64,000 bases of DNA, taken from positions 372,001-436,000 of the forward strand of contig CATNEN010000037.1 in assembly GCA_950097015.1 (NCBI GenBank), written 5' to 3'. A program made the position numbers and the translations under genes. The DNA is from Macrostomum hystrix. Lineage: Eukaryota > Platyhelminthes > Macrostomidae. Below, in pieces: positions 34,011-46,300 of the stretch (position 1 is the first letter of the stretch; each line of letters begins with the position of its first letter). The notes under the pieces are model-generated. The model had not been told where the DNA came from and made no database searches. It saw only the letters and a program-made list of their open reading frames with translations.

Positions 34011-34529
34011 TTATTTCAATTAAAAAACTTGGTATAACTACTCATAGAAGCACAGCGAAAATAGAAAAAACATAAAGCAATACTACTAACTAATGAGTAG
34101 CAAGTAATAGAAAAAGTTGCGAGAAAATATAATAAATAAATAATATAAACAGACTAGGTAGGAATTCGAATGAGGTCCGCCGAGTCCAACTGTCAGACAA
34201 AAATTGCATTGCAATAATAATAAAAACTTCGTCGAACTAAACTGTCACAAATAACTACTGGACGCTAGAGTCAGTACTGAGTCGCGAATATTTCACGCAA
34301 CACTTGAGATTATGAAAAACACAGATAAAATAACAAGCTAAATTTTTTATTAAAGCCTAAATAAAATTGCGCTGCACTGTGCGAATAAAACATTGGCATA
34401 TTGCACATAGGACGCTGGGCGATGACGTCGCAGTCACGTGTCCCGCCATGTACTATAAGCATGTAGAAGCTATGATTCTTGTTTTAGATTGGGATATGTA
34501 AAAGGGTTTTGTGTGATCTGCGAGAGCCA
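34011..34529. other. Intergenic AT-rich stretch with no gene seen
   Basis: No exon or known repeat was recognised. Confidence 0.5.
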
Positions 34530-35030
34530 TTAACAAAGGGATTTGGAAGAGTGGATTAACATAGGGATTTGGAAGAGTGGATTAACATAGGGATTTGGAA
34601 GAGTGGATTAACATAGGGATTTGGAAGAGTGGATTAACATAGGGATTTGGAAGAGTGGATTAACATAGGGATTTGGAAGAGTGGATTAACATAGGGATTT
34701 GGAAGAGTGGATTAACATAGGGATTTGGAAGAGTGGATTAACATAGGGATTTGGAAGAGTGGATTAACATAGGGATTTGGAAGAGTGGATTAACAAAGGG
34801 ATTTGGAAGAGTGGATTAACATAGGGATTTGGAAGAGTGGATTAACATAGGGATTTGGAAGAGTGGATTAACATAGGGATTTGGAAGAGTGGATTAACAT
34901 AGGGATTTGGAAGAGTGGATTTACATATGGATTTGGAAGAGGGATTATTATAGGGATCTGGGAGAGAAGATTAACAGGGATTTGGAAGAGTGGATTAACA
35001 TAGGGATCTGCAGAGTGGATTAACACAGGG
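34530..35030 (+). repeat. 26-bp tandem array, about 18 copies
   Basis: The unit contains atagggatttggaagagtgg and attaac. It is very uniform on the left and degrades from about 34920 on. It lies about 140 bp beyond the Van Gogh stop codon. Confidence 0.97.
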
Positions 35031-35168
35031 ATCTTTTATACAGAATTTACATCTAGGTAATAATTACCTTGTAAAGGTTGGTTAACTGAGTATCTAAGTA
35101 AAAATGTATACAAAAAAGAAGAACCAAGCAACTTAACAATACTTTAAAGCCATCGTATCGCAGTCAGA

Positions 35169-38100
35169 TTAAACCATCGCATTGGCCCCAATGTCCAGCA
35201 CAAATCGACGCCCGCCAGCTGGCTCCAGAAGTTCTTCGCTCAGGCCGAAGAACGGCACACGGCGGACCGAACAGAACAGCGAGACGCTGCCGCGGCGCAG
35301 GCAGAAATTCATGCCGTCATCCAGAGAGCGGGAGGCCGGACTGTCACTGGTTAGACTCCAGGCCTGCGCGCACATAGGGGAACAGTTTGAACAAAGAGCA
35401 AGGGTTCCTTAGAGCAACAAAGACTAATTGACAACTGAAATACTAAAAAACAAAGACCGACAACTGACATTTAGAAGGACAAAGACTAACAGCTGACATC
35501 CTGAAGGACAAAGACTAACAGCTGACATCGTGAAGGACAAATACAGACTGCTGACATCCTGAAGGACAAAGATTAACAGCTGACATCCTCAAGGACAAAG
35601 ACTAACAGCTGACATCCTGAAGGACAAAGATTAACAGCTGAAATCCTCAAGGACAAAGAATGAAGAAAATCACGAATCTCACCTGCCCGGCCATGCCGGC
35701 CCTCGGATCCTCAACTACGCGTCCTTGGCCGAGGTAGCGCTCAACGAAGGCGCGCGGCCCGAGGCCGTGACGAATGCAGGCGGCCAGGTGCTGCAGCACG
35801 GCGTCCATACTGTACCGAGGCTGCTGTCTGGTAACTCGAAGGTAGCGCTGCAGCGGCTTCAGCAGCGTCGGGAACACCGCCTGAGCAGCCTCCGATGCTT
35901 CCATCGGCCGGCCAATAGCGGCCTGGTCTGGGGCGGCTGAGCCCAGCTGCGACGGCGTCTTGCCGATGTGGGCGAAGGCCTCGTCGGCGGCCGTCAACAG
36001 GCGAGCGCGACGCTTGCGTAGGCGACGCTCGTAATCTAGTTCAAACTGCAGGTGATAGAGGTGCCGTACAATTCAGGATTTTGAAAGCTGTGGAAACTGG
36101 GGATCTGGGATTACAAAAGATCAACTGGGGATCCAGGATAACAATGGATGAACTAGGGATCTAAGAGTACTGTGGATGAAACTAGGGATCTGGGACTACT
36201 GTGGATGAAACTAGGGATCTGGGACTACTGTGGATGAAACTAGGGATCTGGGACTACTGTGGATGAAACTAGGGATCTGGGACTACTGTGGATGAAACTA
36301 GGGATCTGGGACTACTGTGGATGAAACTAGGGATCTGGGACAACAATGGATGAAACTAGCGATCTGGGACTACAATGGATGAAACTAGGGATCTGGGACT
36401 ACAATGGATGAAACTAGGGATCTGGGACAACAATGGATGAAACTAGCGATCTGGGATTATAATGGATTAAACTAGGGATCTGGGATTATAATGGATGAAA
36501 CTAGGGATCTGGGACAACAATCGATGAAACTAGCGATCTGGGATTATAATGGATTAAACTAGGGATCTGGGATTATAATGGATGAAACTACGGATCTGGG
36601 ATTAAAATGGATGAAACTAGGGATCTGGGATTACGATGGATGAAACTAGGGATCTGGGATTATAATGGATCAAACTAGGGATCTGGGATTATAATGGATG
36701 AAACTAGGGATCTGGCACTACAATGGATGAAACTAGGGATCTGGGACTACAATGGATGAAACTAGGGATCTGGGATTATAATGGATCAAACTAGGGATCT
36801 GGGATTACAATGAATAAAACTAGGGATCTGGGACTACAATGGATCGAACTAGGGATCTGGGAGTACATTGGATCAAACTAGGGATCTGGGATTACAATGA
36901 ATAAAACTAGGGATCTGGGACTACAATGGATCGAACTAGGGATCTGGGAGTACATTGGATCAAACTAGAGATCTGGGACAACAATGGATGAAAGTGTGAA
37001 TCGGAGGAAACAATTAATAAAATGAGGATCCGGGTATTACAACCGATGGAACTGGGAATCTGGCATAAAACAAGGGATCTAGAATTACAAAGAAACCGGG
37101 GATCTGGGAGTACGATGGATAACAAAGGCATGCAAAAGAACCAAGACTTGAACAGTTAATCACCTGAAATCTTTCAGCAGCCGATGAGGGACCAGTCTCG
37201 GCACGGGCCGACTGCTGGTCCCGTCGGGAGTGACCGGAAGCTGCCGAAATCCGGTCCAACTCGTAGAACTTATAGCCTCGACTTCGATTTCGACTGCCGC
37301 CGCCGCCGCCTCCGCCACCACCGGATGACGTCATCATCGCATGAAGATGCGGATTAAAAGCGGAGAAGTCAACACAGTAACGCTGCAACAAATGCACTGC
37401 GGCGCGCTGCAGGCTAGTCTCGCCTAGGGTGTACAGATGCGATTCGCCGTCCGGCGAACGGAGAACCCTCACCGAGTAGCGACACTGCAGATGCCGAATC
37501 TCCAGCAGCACTACCCCAAGGTAGTGCAGAAACAACAGCGCGTCCGCCAGAGCAACAGCGAAGCGGACCACAGTTGAATAGTCTCGCTCCCGATGGCGCA
37601 CAATGCGCAGCGCGTAGAATAGCCAGAATGCGACAATCACAGCGAATAGTAGGGCTAGTAGGAGGGCGCGAAACGCCAGCACGCGGGGCAGGGAGGCGCG
37701 GGCTCGGCGAAAGAACAGGCACCAGGCGGCCACTAGCAGGGCCAGCAGGCGGAAGGCCAGTCCCAACAGTTGGCCCTCGCAAGCTACGCCGCATTCGTCC
37801 AACTGCCAGGCTGCGAATGCGCCAGATCTAGGCAGAGCCAGCATCAATGGCGGCGAAGCGAATGCGGCTACGCCTAGAGCTGCCGATAGGCCAACAGTGG
37901 AAGCTCTGGCGCAATCGCAGGTGGACGCAATGCCGCCACCATTGTCAGGGTCCTGCGCGGTTAACATTACGTGAATTGGACATTGCGCTATTTGTGGCGA
38001 GGCCTTGAGGGCCAACCTCCAGGGCACAGTGAATGTGTACACTGCCTGACGATGAGAAAGTCAGGGCAAATGTACACACCTGTGTGAGTGTGTGCCTGAG

Positions 38101-38780
38101 TACAGTATCTGTTTGCGTGTGTGGTCAGGAGTCAGCGGAGTGAGCAGAATTGCCTCGCATGGACAGAATAGCTGTACACTGCCTTTAAATATGGTCCGTC
38201 TATTGGGCTAAGTCGAAATTATATTAATTAAGTAGGTTCACAATGGTCAGCATGGATAGCTATTAAATGAAAGTGATTAATAAATCCGATGCCCCTTCAA
38301 AGCTCTAAGCGCACATCTATTTACCTTAAAACCATGATCAGCATCGTAGCAGGTGGAGGCGGCAGTCTCACTCGTTAGCACAGTATTAGTCTCAGCCCAG
38401 TGCTCGGGCGCTTGCACAGGCGGCTGATACGGCCCAGAACTGCCAGCTATTGTTATGTGATAGGGGCCGGGCAGAGCCGATGGGTAATGCTGATAGGCTG
38501 GGGGTGGCAGCAGTGGCTGGCGCTGCTGCTGCAGCTGCATCAGTTTATTAGGGGGCGCCTGCAGTGGAGACTGATGCTGCTGCAGTTGCTGTTGGAAGTA
38601 TTGGGGTTGCGGTTGGAACTGCATAGCCGGCTGCTGCTGCTGCTGTTGCTGCTGAAAATGCTGACGAGGCTGGCCGCCGGCCGACGAGCGGCGGGATTGA
38701 ACAGAGCGGCCGCTGCGAGCCGAGTGCAGACTCTCGGCGTCCATGGCAACGCCCCGGCTGGGACCGGCTGGGGCGAAAGT
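35169..38780 (-). CDS. VANGL: Van Gogh-like (Vangl/Strabismus) planar cell polarity protein
   Basis: Minus-strand coding exons 38744-38325, 37952-37164, 36045-35683 and 35363-35169 give 1767 nt (588 residues plus TAA), all phase 0. The start is ATG 38744 (GCCATGG context). The exon begins at a splice acceptor at 38780, so a 5' UTR exon lies upstream. Vang is a four-pass membrane protein that recruits Prickle and acts with Frizzled/Celsr in planar polarity. N-terminus: MDAESLHSARSGRSVQSRRS, the Ser cluster phosphorylated in the family, then a Gln-rich insert and WAETNTVLTSE. Exon 2 has four TM helices with CGVACEG, LFFRRARASLPRV, YALRIVRHRERDY and FLHYLGVVLLEIRHLQ. Exon 3 has YERRLRKRRARL, the SEAAQAVFPTLLKPLQRYLR block and RQQPRYSMDAVLQHL. 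The last exon has RRVPFFGLSEELLEP. It ends NAMV rather than ETSV, and a nine-Gly run lies in the cytoplasmic part. Confidence 0.95.
35454..35660 (+). repeat. 29-bp tandem array, about 7 copies (last Vang intron)
   Basis: The unit contains ggacaaagactaacagctga and catcctga. It ends about 23 bp beyond the exon boundary at 35683. Confidence 0.93.
36105..37000 (+). repeat. 29-bp tandem array, about 31 copies (Vang intron between exons 2 and 3)
   Basis: The unit contains gatgaaactagggatctggg and ctacaatg. It begins about 60 bp from the exon 3 acceptor (36045). Weaker remnants continue to about 37110. Confidence 0.96.
37985..38185 (+). mobile_element. SINE-A fragment in the first coding intron of Vang
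   Basis: The stretch ttgagggccaacctccaggg, cctgacgatgagaaagtcag, tacacacctgtgtgag and agaattgcctcgc matches the SINE-A body. The tRNA head is missing. It is inserted about 35 bp from the exon 2 acceptor, in sense opposite to the gene. Confidence 0.8.
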
Positions 38781-41161
38781 CTGCAATTATATTTTAATAC
38801 AGAATTGAGAAAATAATATTTGGGTTGGCCAGGGTGGGTAACAATAATACCCACATAAAATTCCACCTGAAGCTCAGCTAATGATTCTAGCTCCTTTTTA
38901 AAGTTGCCTGAAATGTAGCAATGAACCTGTCAAAAGAGTGGCATTGTATATTGCTACCAGTTGTTATTGTGTACACTAGATAACTATTGTAGTCATATAC
39001 TTAAGGATCAGTAGAATAGGCCGAACTGCTTTAAAGACTGGTTATAGATGCATTGTCCTTTTGTAATTTAATTTTATATCATCACCTATTAGTATTATAG
39101 TGATTTAGTTATTAAGATATGAATACATCTGCTAAGTGGTCAGGAGAATGAAAAAAATAAAATAATTGATAACCACCTCCCTTTTAAGTATGCTAAGTTA
39201 AATTTAGAGCTGTTAACTGTTAAATAATTTAGTCTACAATAGCTATATGTCTAGCATATCTGTATTTTCATAAAAGAAAAAAGGAAAGTTTAATTAAAGA
39301 CAAATATAACTTTGCTATTTATATGACTAGCTAAGTTGGGTAGGCCTAGGCCTAGCATTAGACAGTGACAAATGTCTCTGATAATTAATATTAAACTAAA
39401 AACAATGCATTTAGGAATTAACTGTTTTTAATAAAAAATATTAGGCAACAGTTACAATAGGGGCCTACTACCTTAACTTAACTTAACAAACGTAGCAGAT
39501 ATAAGTCTAGCTGTTTGAGAATAGAGTAAGTGATTAATACTTCAAAATAAAACAGATACTAAGCATAACACTTATATGAGGGTTTCCAAAAAGTTGTGAT
39601 ATTTTTGCCAATAGGCCTATAGCTAGACCCTCAAGGCATAATGCTCATATTAAATTCAAAAAGTTATTATAAAAATGAAGATCAACCATACAGTAACATT
39701 GAAATCTAGAAGATATAGCTTAAGTTAGCTCACTTTTATCTGAACTTCACAAATGATACTAGTCAATTCTACTCAGTTTAAAAAAAAATTATATTGGTAG
39801 GTCTAATTAGTTAGCTCAGGTAGAGATAAATAAGTGATCATGGAGTGTTAAGCCTATCTACCATCTCACAAATTATTAGTCTGCAGTATTTCTCTAGGTC
39901 TAGGAGGTCCAAAATTGGGTCATTCAGTGCTTTTGAACTAAGGGCTAATGGTTGCCCTAACCTGGGCAGGTCTGCAACATCTGATCTTTCTGACTTGATT
40001 GTTTGATCCAGCAGTACACTGTCATACAACTTATTATTTTAGTTCTAAAAATAGGCCTACTGCATAGAAAGATGATGGTGAATCTCCAAGCCACACTTTC
40101 CACAAGCCAAAATGCTCCACAGAAAGAAGATAGCATGCCTTTGCCCTTCCTTAGAGTGAACATCCATAATTTGGGTTGTAGTAGCAGTTTGGTCAGGCAA
40201 ACTGCCTATTTGGCTAGTAACACAATATATAATATTATTTAAGATATTGAAATTTAAAGCAATTGAAATTTCAATATGATTTTTCACAAACTAAAATTCA
40301 TAAGTACTATTGTTATTACATAGGCCCTAAAGTGAAACAGTAAAATTCTGAACTGGCATATTGTAATTAGATAGTCTGTTAGAAATACACAGTATTGTTA
40401 GCAAAATAAGCTTTGGTGTCCACAACAAATGAAATAAAATAAAATTGATCAAGTGTAAATAATTTCAGATGTTTGTGAATAAAACTCAACAAACCTCAAT
40501 CAAGTAAATGACTAATAAAAAGCATTTTTTAACTTGATCAGTGAATTTTATCTTGTTAAAAATATTTCAAATATGAGATTATGAAGATATCTCCATGGTT
40601 TCAAAAACAGAATGAAAACAGTCAAGTTATCTTAAAGCTTGATATAGTGTGCAATAATATGTCGATATAAATATATAGGGCTGAGTAATGAGCATAAACA
40701 ATGCCAATGCCAATACCGGCATGGAAAGCGCGGAGAGTTTAATGAAAAAGAGAAACTAATGCAAAAAAGAAGTTCAGTACTAGCACATTTATGTTTGAGA
40801 AAGTCAGGGTTTGTGAAGAATTAGCTCAGTTTTGAAACAAATGTGTGCACAAATAATGTATTGCGCAATCAATACAAATGTGAGCCTAGAGCCCTAGATT
40901 AGTCTAACATGCAGATTATTAGTTTCTGAAACAATTACACTTACATTATACACTTACATAGGCCTATTCTCTAGTATAAATCTTAGAAATGGTAATTTAA
41001 TTAGAATTATTCATCGGTTTTGTTTATAAAATGCTATAAACTAATTCTTGGCTTCTTATTTAAAATCGTTCCCCAGTTAAGTATTTTAATCAAAAAATTC
41101 TCTAAACTTTTGTTCTGACCGCAGACGGTAGAAAAAACAATATAACTTTTTGTTTGTACCA
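38781..41161. other. Array-free AT-rich region between Vang and the small gene
   Basis: It probably holds the Vang 5' UTR exon(s) and promoter, and the promoter of the plus-strand candidate gene at 41162. No exon could be fixed. AGGCCT-containing motifs recur (39341, 39612, 40048 and 40970, among others). No tandem array is present. Confidence 0.5.
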
Positions 41162-42218
41162 ATGTCTATTCCTTCCGGCATAAAGTTGCATTTGGCAAAC
41201 TATAGCCTTCTTGTTGTCGAGAAAATTGAGAAAGAAAGATTAAATGGTAAGCTGGCCTGCAGGTAGCTATAGTTAAGTAGAAGCAGTGAACTGTGCGAGG
41301 GCACTGTGTCCTTGATTCTATATTTATGGATTGTTATGTAAGAGGTTGACTGAAGGGGGTTGGCGCCGCTTGGCTGTGAGATATCAATGAGAGCACGCGA
41401 CTAAGGGTAAGAGAGGAGGCTAGAAGGTGAAATGCACGAAGACGAACATCACGAGTTTTCAGCATCTAATCATGTGAATTTTGCAAATTGCCAAATGATA
41501 TCCTCATGAAGTTTTAATCACAACCATTTCCTAACTATCTCTCCCCAGTTAATATTTGTTACAACAGACCATGTTTACTTATTAGTAATAGAATGCTATT
41601 ACTTGTGTCTTTATTTTTTATCACACGGTTAGCAAATTAGCTAGCAACGATAGTTGCATGGCTCTAACACCCAGTGAGTGATTTCTTTTGCGTCAATAAT
41701 TTGCGTAAAATAATTTATAACTTAATTAATACATCAATGCTGAAATGTCAACTGTCATCTCGTCAGACAACCAGCAGCTGCCTGCTATTCAACCCCGAGA
41801 CGTGGACACAGACAGTTGTGTTAGCTGGACTCAGCGCAACTCGGGACTGCTCCATAAGGCATTTGCCAAGCCTGATGGTGTCATAAGTAAATAGCTGGTT
41901 TACTCCAATTACATGTAAATGTGTTTTTGATGTATGCCTTGTCATTGTCATGAAATTTCTTGCCATTTTCACCATTTATACACCCTAGTGCACTTATACT
42001 GCAAGTAAGAAAGTTTTGATCAAACAAACGCGGTATTCGTTAATTCGTTAAATATTCAAGGCCATATGAACTCTCAAGCTTAAAACAGGGTGTATGACCT
42101 CATGCAGTACCACAGCCAGTGCTCTGAGTAATAGTTAGGGTGTAAAATCAAATATTTATGCATTCTTTCTTTTTGAAACCCAGATCTGCCTAGCGCACCA
42201 CTGGGAGATTTAGGATAA
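41162..42218 (+). CDS. Candidate unrecognised three-exon gene, 79 residues
   Basis: Exons 41162-41246 (ATG start, donor gtaagc), 41767-41886 (acceptor ctcgtcag, donor gtaaat) and 42184-42218 (acceptor after a ttctttcttttt tract, stop TAA) sum to 240 nt, with both introns in phase 1. The protein starts MSIPSGIKLHLANYSLLVVE. The middle exon is a GC-rich island with codon use like the known genes (DNQQLPAIQPRDVDTDSC, then WTQRNSGLLHKAFAKPDGVI), and the end is LPSAPLGDLG. A possible acceptor, ctgaccgcag, lies 46 bp before the ATG. It has no signal peptide and no TM helix. I do not recognise the family. The middle exon is the best supported part; the last exon is the least certain. Confidence 0.4.
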
Positions 42219-43318
42219 ATGGAATTTTTGCGTTCTGTATAAAACAATATTTTCCATACATCTACGCTCGTATATAATATTCCTTTTTACTGCCTTGACT
42301 GAAAGAATCAATATAAATGGCATTTGTACAAGGACCGAATGTAGCAGGGTTACAAGACCAAGCTAAAAGATTTCCGTTGGAGACACACAAATTTTACGTT
42401 ATGTTACGTTACGTTTCGGAACAGACTATGAAATAATTTTGTTTATTTAAAGGCGAGAAAAAACAAATATTTCAAATTGGCGCTAGAATAATATCAGTAT
42501 GCAACTTTAATATGAATCTAATTACAATCAGAGATTGATTTAGTCCGATAGTATGTGCCTATTCAGCTCAGACAAGATCTCCATGAAGTGACGAAGAACT
42601 TTTGCGTCGCAGTTCGTCTTGTCCTGTCCCATCTCATCCGTCCTGTCCCATCTCATCCGTCCTGTCCCATCTCATCCGTCCTGTCCCATCTCATACGTCC
42701 TGTCACGTCCTTAGTTCTATTAACATTCCCATGATTGAAGTCTTGTCTGAGTTCTGGAATACGAATTTGTTCTCAGTCCTTGGTAAAAAAAGAGAAAGTA
42801 ATTAAGAATTACACTAGCCAGAATAACATAAAATCAGAAATAGTTAATTGTCGAAAGATTAAAAAAAAGAATCCGATGGAGGCAAAGGTATAGATTATGA
42901 AAATTAAATCATTTCTAGTTGGATTTGCGTAAGTGAGGGGTGTATAATATGATTGAAATGGCGCATTTAGATTGCATTGCAAGCGAACAAAAGACTTTGA
43001 ATCACATTCTTAATTAACTTGTTTGAAAAACAAATTTAAATTAAAAGTTCCATTATTTATCGTTGCCATATTCAAAACGAAGCTACTGTCAGCGAGTGAT
43101 TCGCGGAATGGTATTGACTAGACCTTAAAACAACCAAATCTTTTAACAAAAAACGTAAAGTAGTATCGATTGATAGTAAGATTAACATATAGCTCTAATA
43201 TTGTTCACTGTTTTATAGTCGCTCACAGAACAATCCAGGAAAATGAATTGAACACGACAAATTAACATTTGACGCCATTCAAACTTTCACTGCTAACTTC
43301 GCGCTTTTTTTATCAAGA
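42219..43318. other. Intergenic region between the small gene and the NTR gene
   Basis: AT-rich. It includes a five-copy 19-bp repeat at 42611-42712 (cctgtcccatctcatccgt). No further exon was recognised. Confidence 0.5.
42611..42712 (+). repeat. 19-bp tandem repeat, about 5 copies
   Basis: Unit cctgtcccatctcatccgt. Confidence 0.9.
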
Positions 43319-46300
43319 CTAATAGCTGTTCATCAGATGCTGCAGGCTCAGTGACAAGACGATGACAGTCAGGAGAATCGACATTGGCGAGGGCACAGAA
43401 CAACCTAGTGCGCCATCGCTGCTGGCAAGTTGACTGAAGGAGACTGAAATGGTGCAGCAAAAATAACTGAAAATAATATTTTTTACACCCGCCCCAATCA
43501 CGACAGATGTGCAGCCGACAGCGCAGCCGGAGATATTGCGTGGTGCATCTCAAGGCTGCGTACGGCTGTTCAGTCCATGGACTGGGGAGACGCAGTAACT
43601 ATACCCTCAATTACCCCAGGCTGATGCCGGGTACCCATTGAAGGGCTGGGTAAACTGAAACAATGCTGAGTTAAGTGTCTTGCTAAGCGACATGACGTAC
43701 TTTTACGACCTTTAAGTCACTAGGCTACAACCCCCTCAGATGTACAGCTCTGTTATGGTTGTTTACAATCAACCTCTTACAGAAACGCTTTCATTAGATG
43801 CAACTAGTAAGACTAGACTAAGGTACAGACAATTAATTTTAGTCCAAGCAATATGTGACCAACATTTTGTTGATGAGAAAAGCATAGCTGTTTCTTGGAA
43901 TTGGAATATTTAAATTGGTGCCACTTCGTGGCAAGGATGACTTGGCTTGTTAGCTTGGGGTTTTGAGTTAGCAATTGGCAGTTCATTTTATATGAATTTT
44001 AACAAGCTATTTCGTTAATCCTTTACTTCTACTTTCTTAACCTAAGCTGTGAGACGCGGAGAAGGGATCCATGTGGTAGTTGCTTCACGGTTGGTCCCCG
44101 TTAATTTCTACTTTTTTATTACCCATAAACAGATTAAGGGCGAGAATCGTAAATGGCTCGCCCGTGAACGAGAGAGAGAAAAGAGAGAGTTAGTCGGGGG
44201 AACACTTTTCATTTTTGCACACACACGCATGTACATTCTGCAGAGTACATCCATTTCTGGGATCTCAATTTATAGCTTTCCCCTTTTTATATTCCGCTCC
44301 TAGGCCGTTGAGTTCAGTTTAAAATACTATCTACTCGATTGCATGTGCCTTGTCTGTGTTCCAGTCTACAGGTTAGGCGATCGATCAATCAACAGAAAAC
44401 TGTAGTGTGGCTTCAAAACTATCAGCATATTATTGACTGATAAAAGTACACGCGCGCGCTCGTAAAGGAAATAATCGATACCGGAACTTCTATAATCTCC
44501 ATTGACAGAGACGCGCAGTCATGATAAAAGCTTTAGCCATTGCTAGAAACAGTAGAGGCAGGAGTTGGATGCAGTAGATCAACCAGAACAGAGTTCGACA
44601 AAGTAATTTGCTACTGAGAGACTGAGAGAAATCCAATGAGCTGATACGACAGAAATTAATTTAAGTGACAATAGGGGATAGGATTGACAGCAGAAATGAG
44701 ACACGGGAGAGATGAGACACGGGAGAGGTGAGACACGGGAGAGATGTGACACGGGAGAGATGTGACACGGGAGAGATGAGACACGGGAGAGGTGAGACAC
44801 GGGAGAGATGAGACACGGGATATATGAGACACGGGAGAGATGAGACACGGGAGAGATGAGACACGGGAGAGGTGAGACACGGGAGAGATGAGACACGGGA
44901 GCGATGAGACACGGGAGAGATGAGACACAGGAGAGATGAGACACGGGAGAGATGAGACACGGGAGAGATGAGACATGGGAAAGATGAGACACGGGAGAGA
45001 TGAGACACGGGAGAGATGAGACACGGGAGAGATGAGACACAGGAGAGATGAGACATGGGAAAGATGAGACACGGGAGAGATGAGACACGGGAGAGATGAG
45101 ACACGGGAGAGATGAGACATGGGAAAGATGAGACACGGGAGAGATAATACACGAGAGATGAGACAGCGAAGGGTTGTGCAGAGAAATGAGACTCGGAGCG
45201 ATGAGACACGGGAGCGGAGGGGTGATGGGTTGGAAGAGGACCAGGTGTCAGATTCAGGAGCTTTGCGTGTCGTACCAGTTTGCCAATCCCTGAACTAGAC
45301 GACCTGCCTCGCGTGCAATTGAGGAATGTTCCACAGGGATAAGGGGTGTGTGTGTGTGTGTGTGTGTGTGTGCGCCTGGATACTAAGCTTACATCATTTA
45401 GTCGTGCCACTGACGCGACGATGCGAGGAAAGAAAATTGATAAAGTAAGTATCGATCAGAAATCGACTAGCTTCACGTTGAAACTGGCCCGGCTTCACGG
45501 TGGGGTAGACAAACGAGAGGAGACCGTGGCGAGTTGCTCTCAACTCACGCGAGACTGACTGCTCAGCCGAGAAAGATGAGGGAGCTGAGGAAAGAAAAAT
45601 TGACGGCAGGCAAAATGAGGAAATGAGTGGGAGAGAGGGTAAGAGATGGGCGCAGGCTGTATGCTGTAAAGCTGAAGGACTTTAAGTGTCGCACCTGCAA
45701 CTGTCAGCAATGGTCGAAACCATTGATTAAGCATGCAAGCAGGATGAACTTGGGAAAGAAAAAATGATGGACAGAAAATGAACTGAACCGTCCCTCCCTG
45801 CTTACTTTAGTGAGGATTCTTTTTTACATTTTTTCTCTTTGCATTTCTCTTCCTCTTCCCCAGCATCTGTACCAAGTTGTTCTGAATCAAACTGAGGACA
45901 GAACCACCCCCTCTGTACACTGTCCGCAATGTCACTAAGCAATGTCAGGTTTGCTAGGGAAGCTATCAGGACATGTGAGCACCCTGTCACTCTCTATCTG
46001 TGTTCTCTCCCGGTCTCTGTGCAAGTTAATGTAATTACTGGCTTTCCAAGCTAATCAAATCTCCTTGGTCGTTTGTGTGTTTTTTCATGAGCAAGGGCAG
46101 ACCTACCGTTTTACCGGCTGTTGTTGTTGTACACGAGAAAAAGACGGGTTGCTTTAGAAGATTTCTTTAATGTAGCATTTTTTCAAAGGCTGCTGTAGGT
46201 TCTAATGATGTTTCTGGGCAAAGCAAGACATGGGTAAGGTATTCTTCTTGTCTTTAATCAACTCACTTGATGGCTTGTAGGGATTCTTAATCAGCCGGCG

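Noticed and set aside
42097-42125. Alternative terminal exon of the small gene (acceptor tcatgcag, reading IPQPVL then stop)
   Set aside because: It fits the phase but has a poor pyrimidine tract compared with the acceptor at 42184.
44049-44303. 84-codon plus-strand frame
   Set aside because: It lies in the NTR-gene intron with low-complexity Arg/Glu codons and no splice or homology support.
44579-45410. Ser/Pro/Leu-repeat minus-strand frames up to 249 codons
   Set aside because: They derive from the 16-bp array within the NTR-gene intron.
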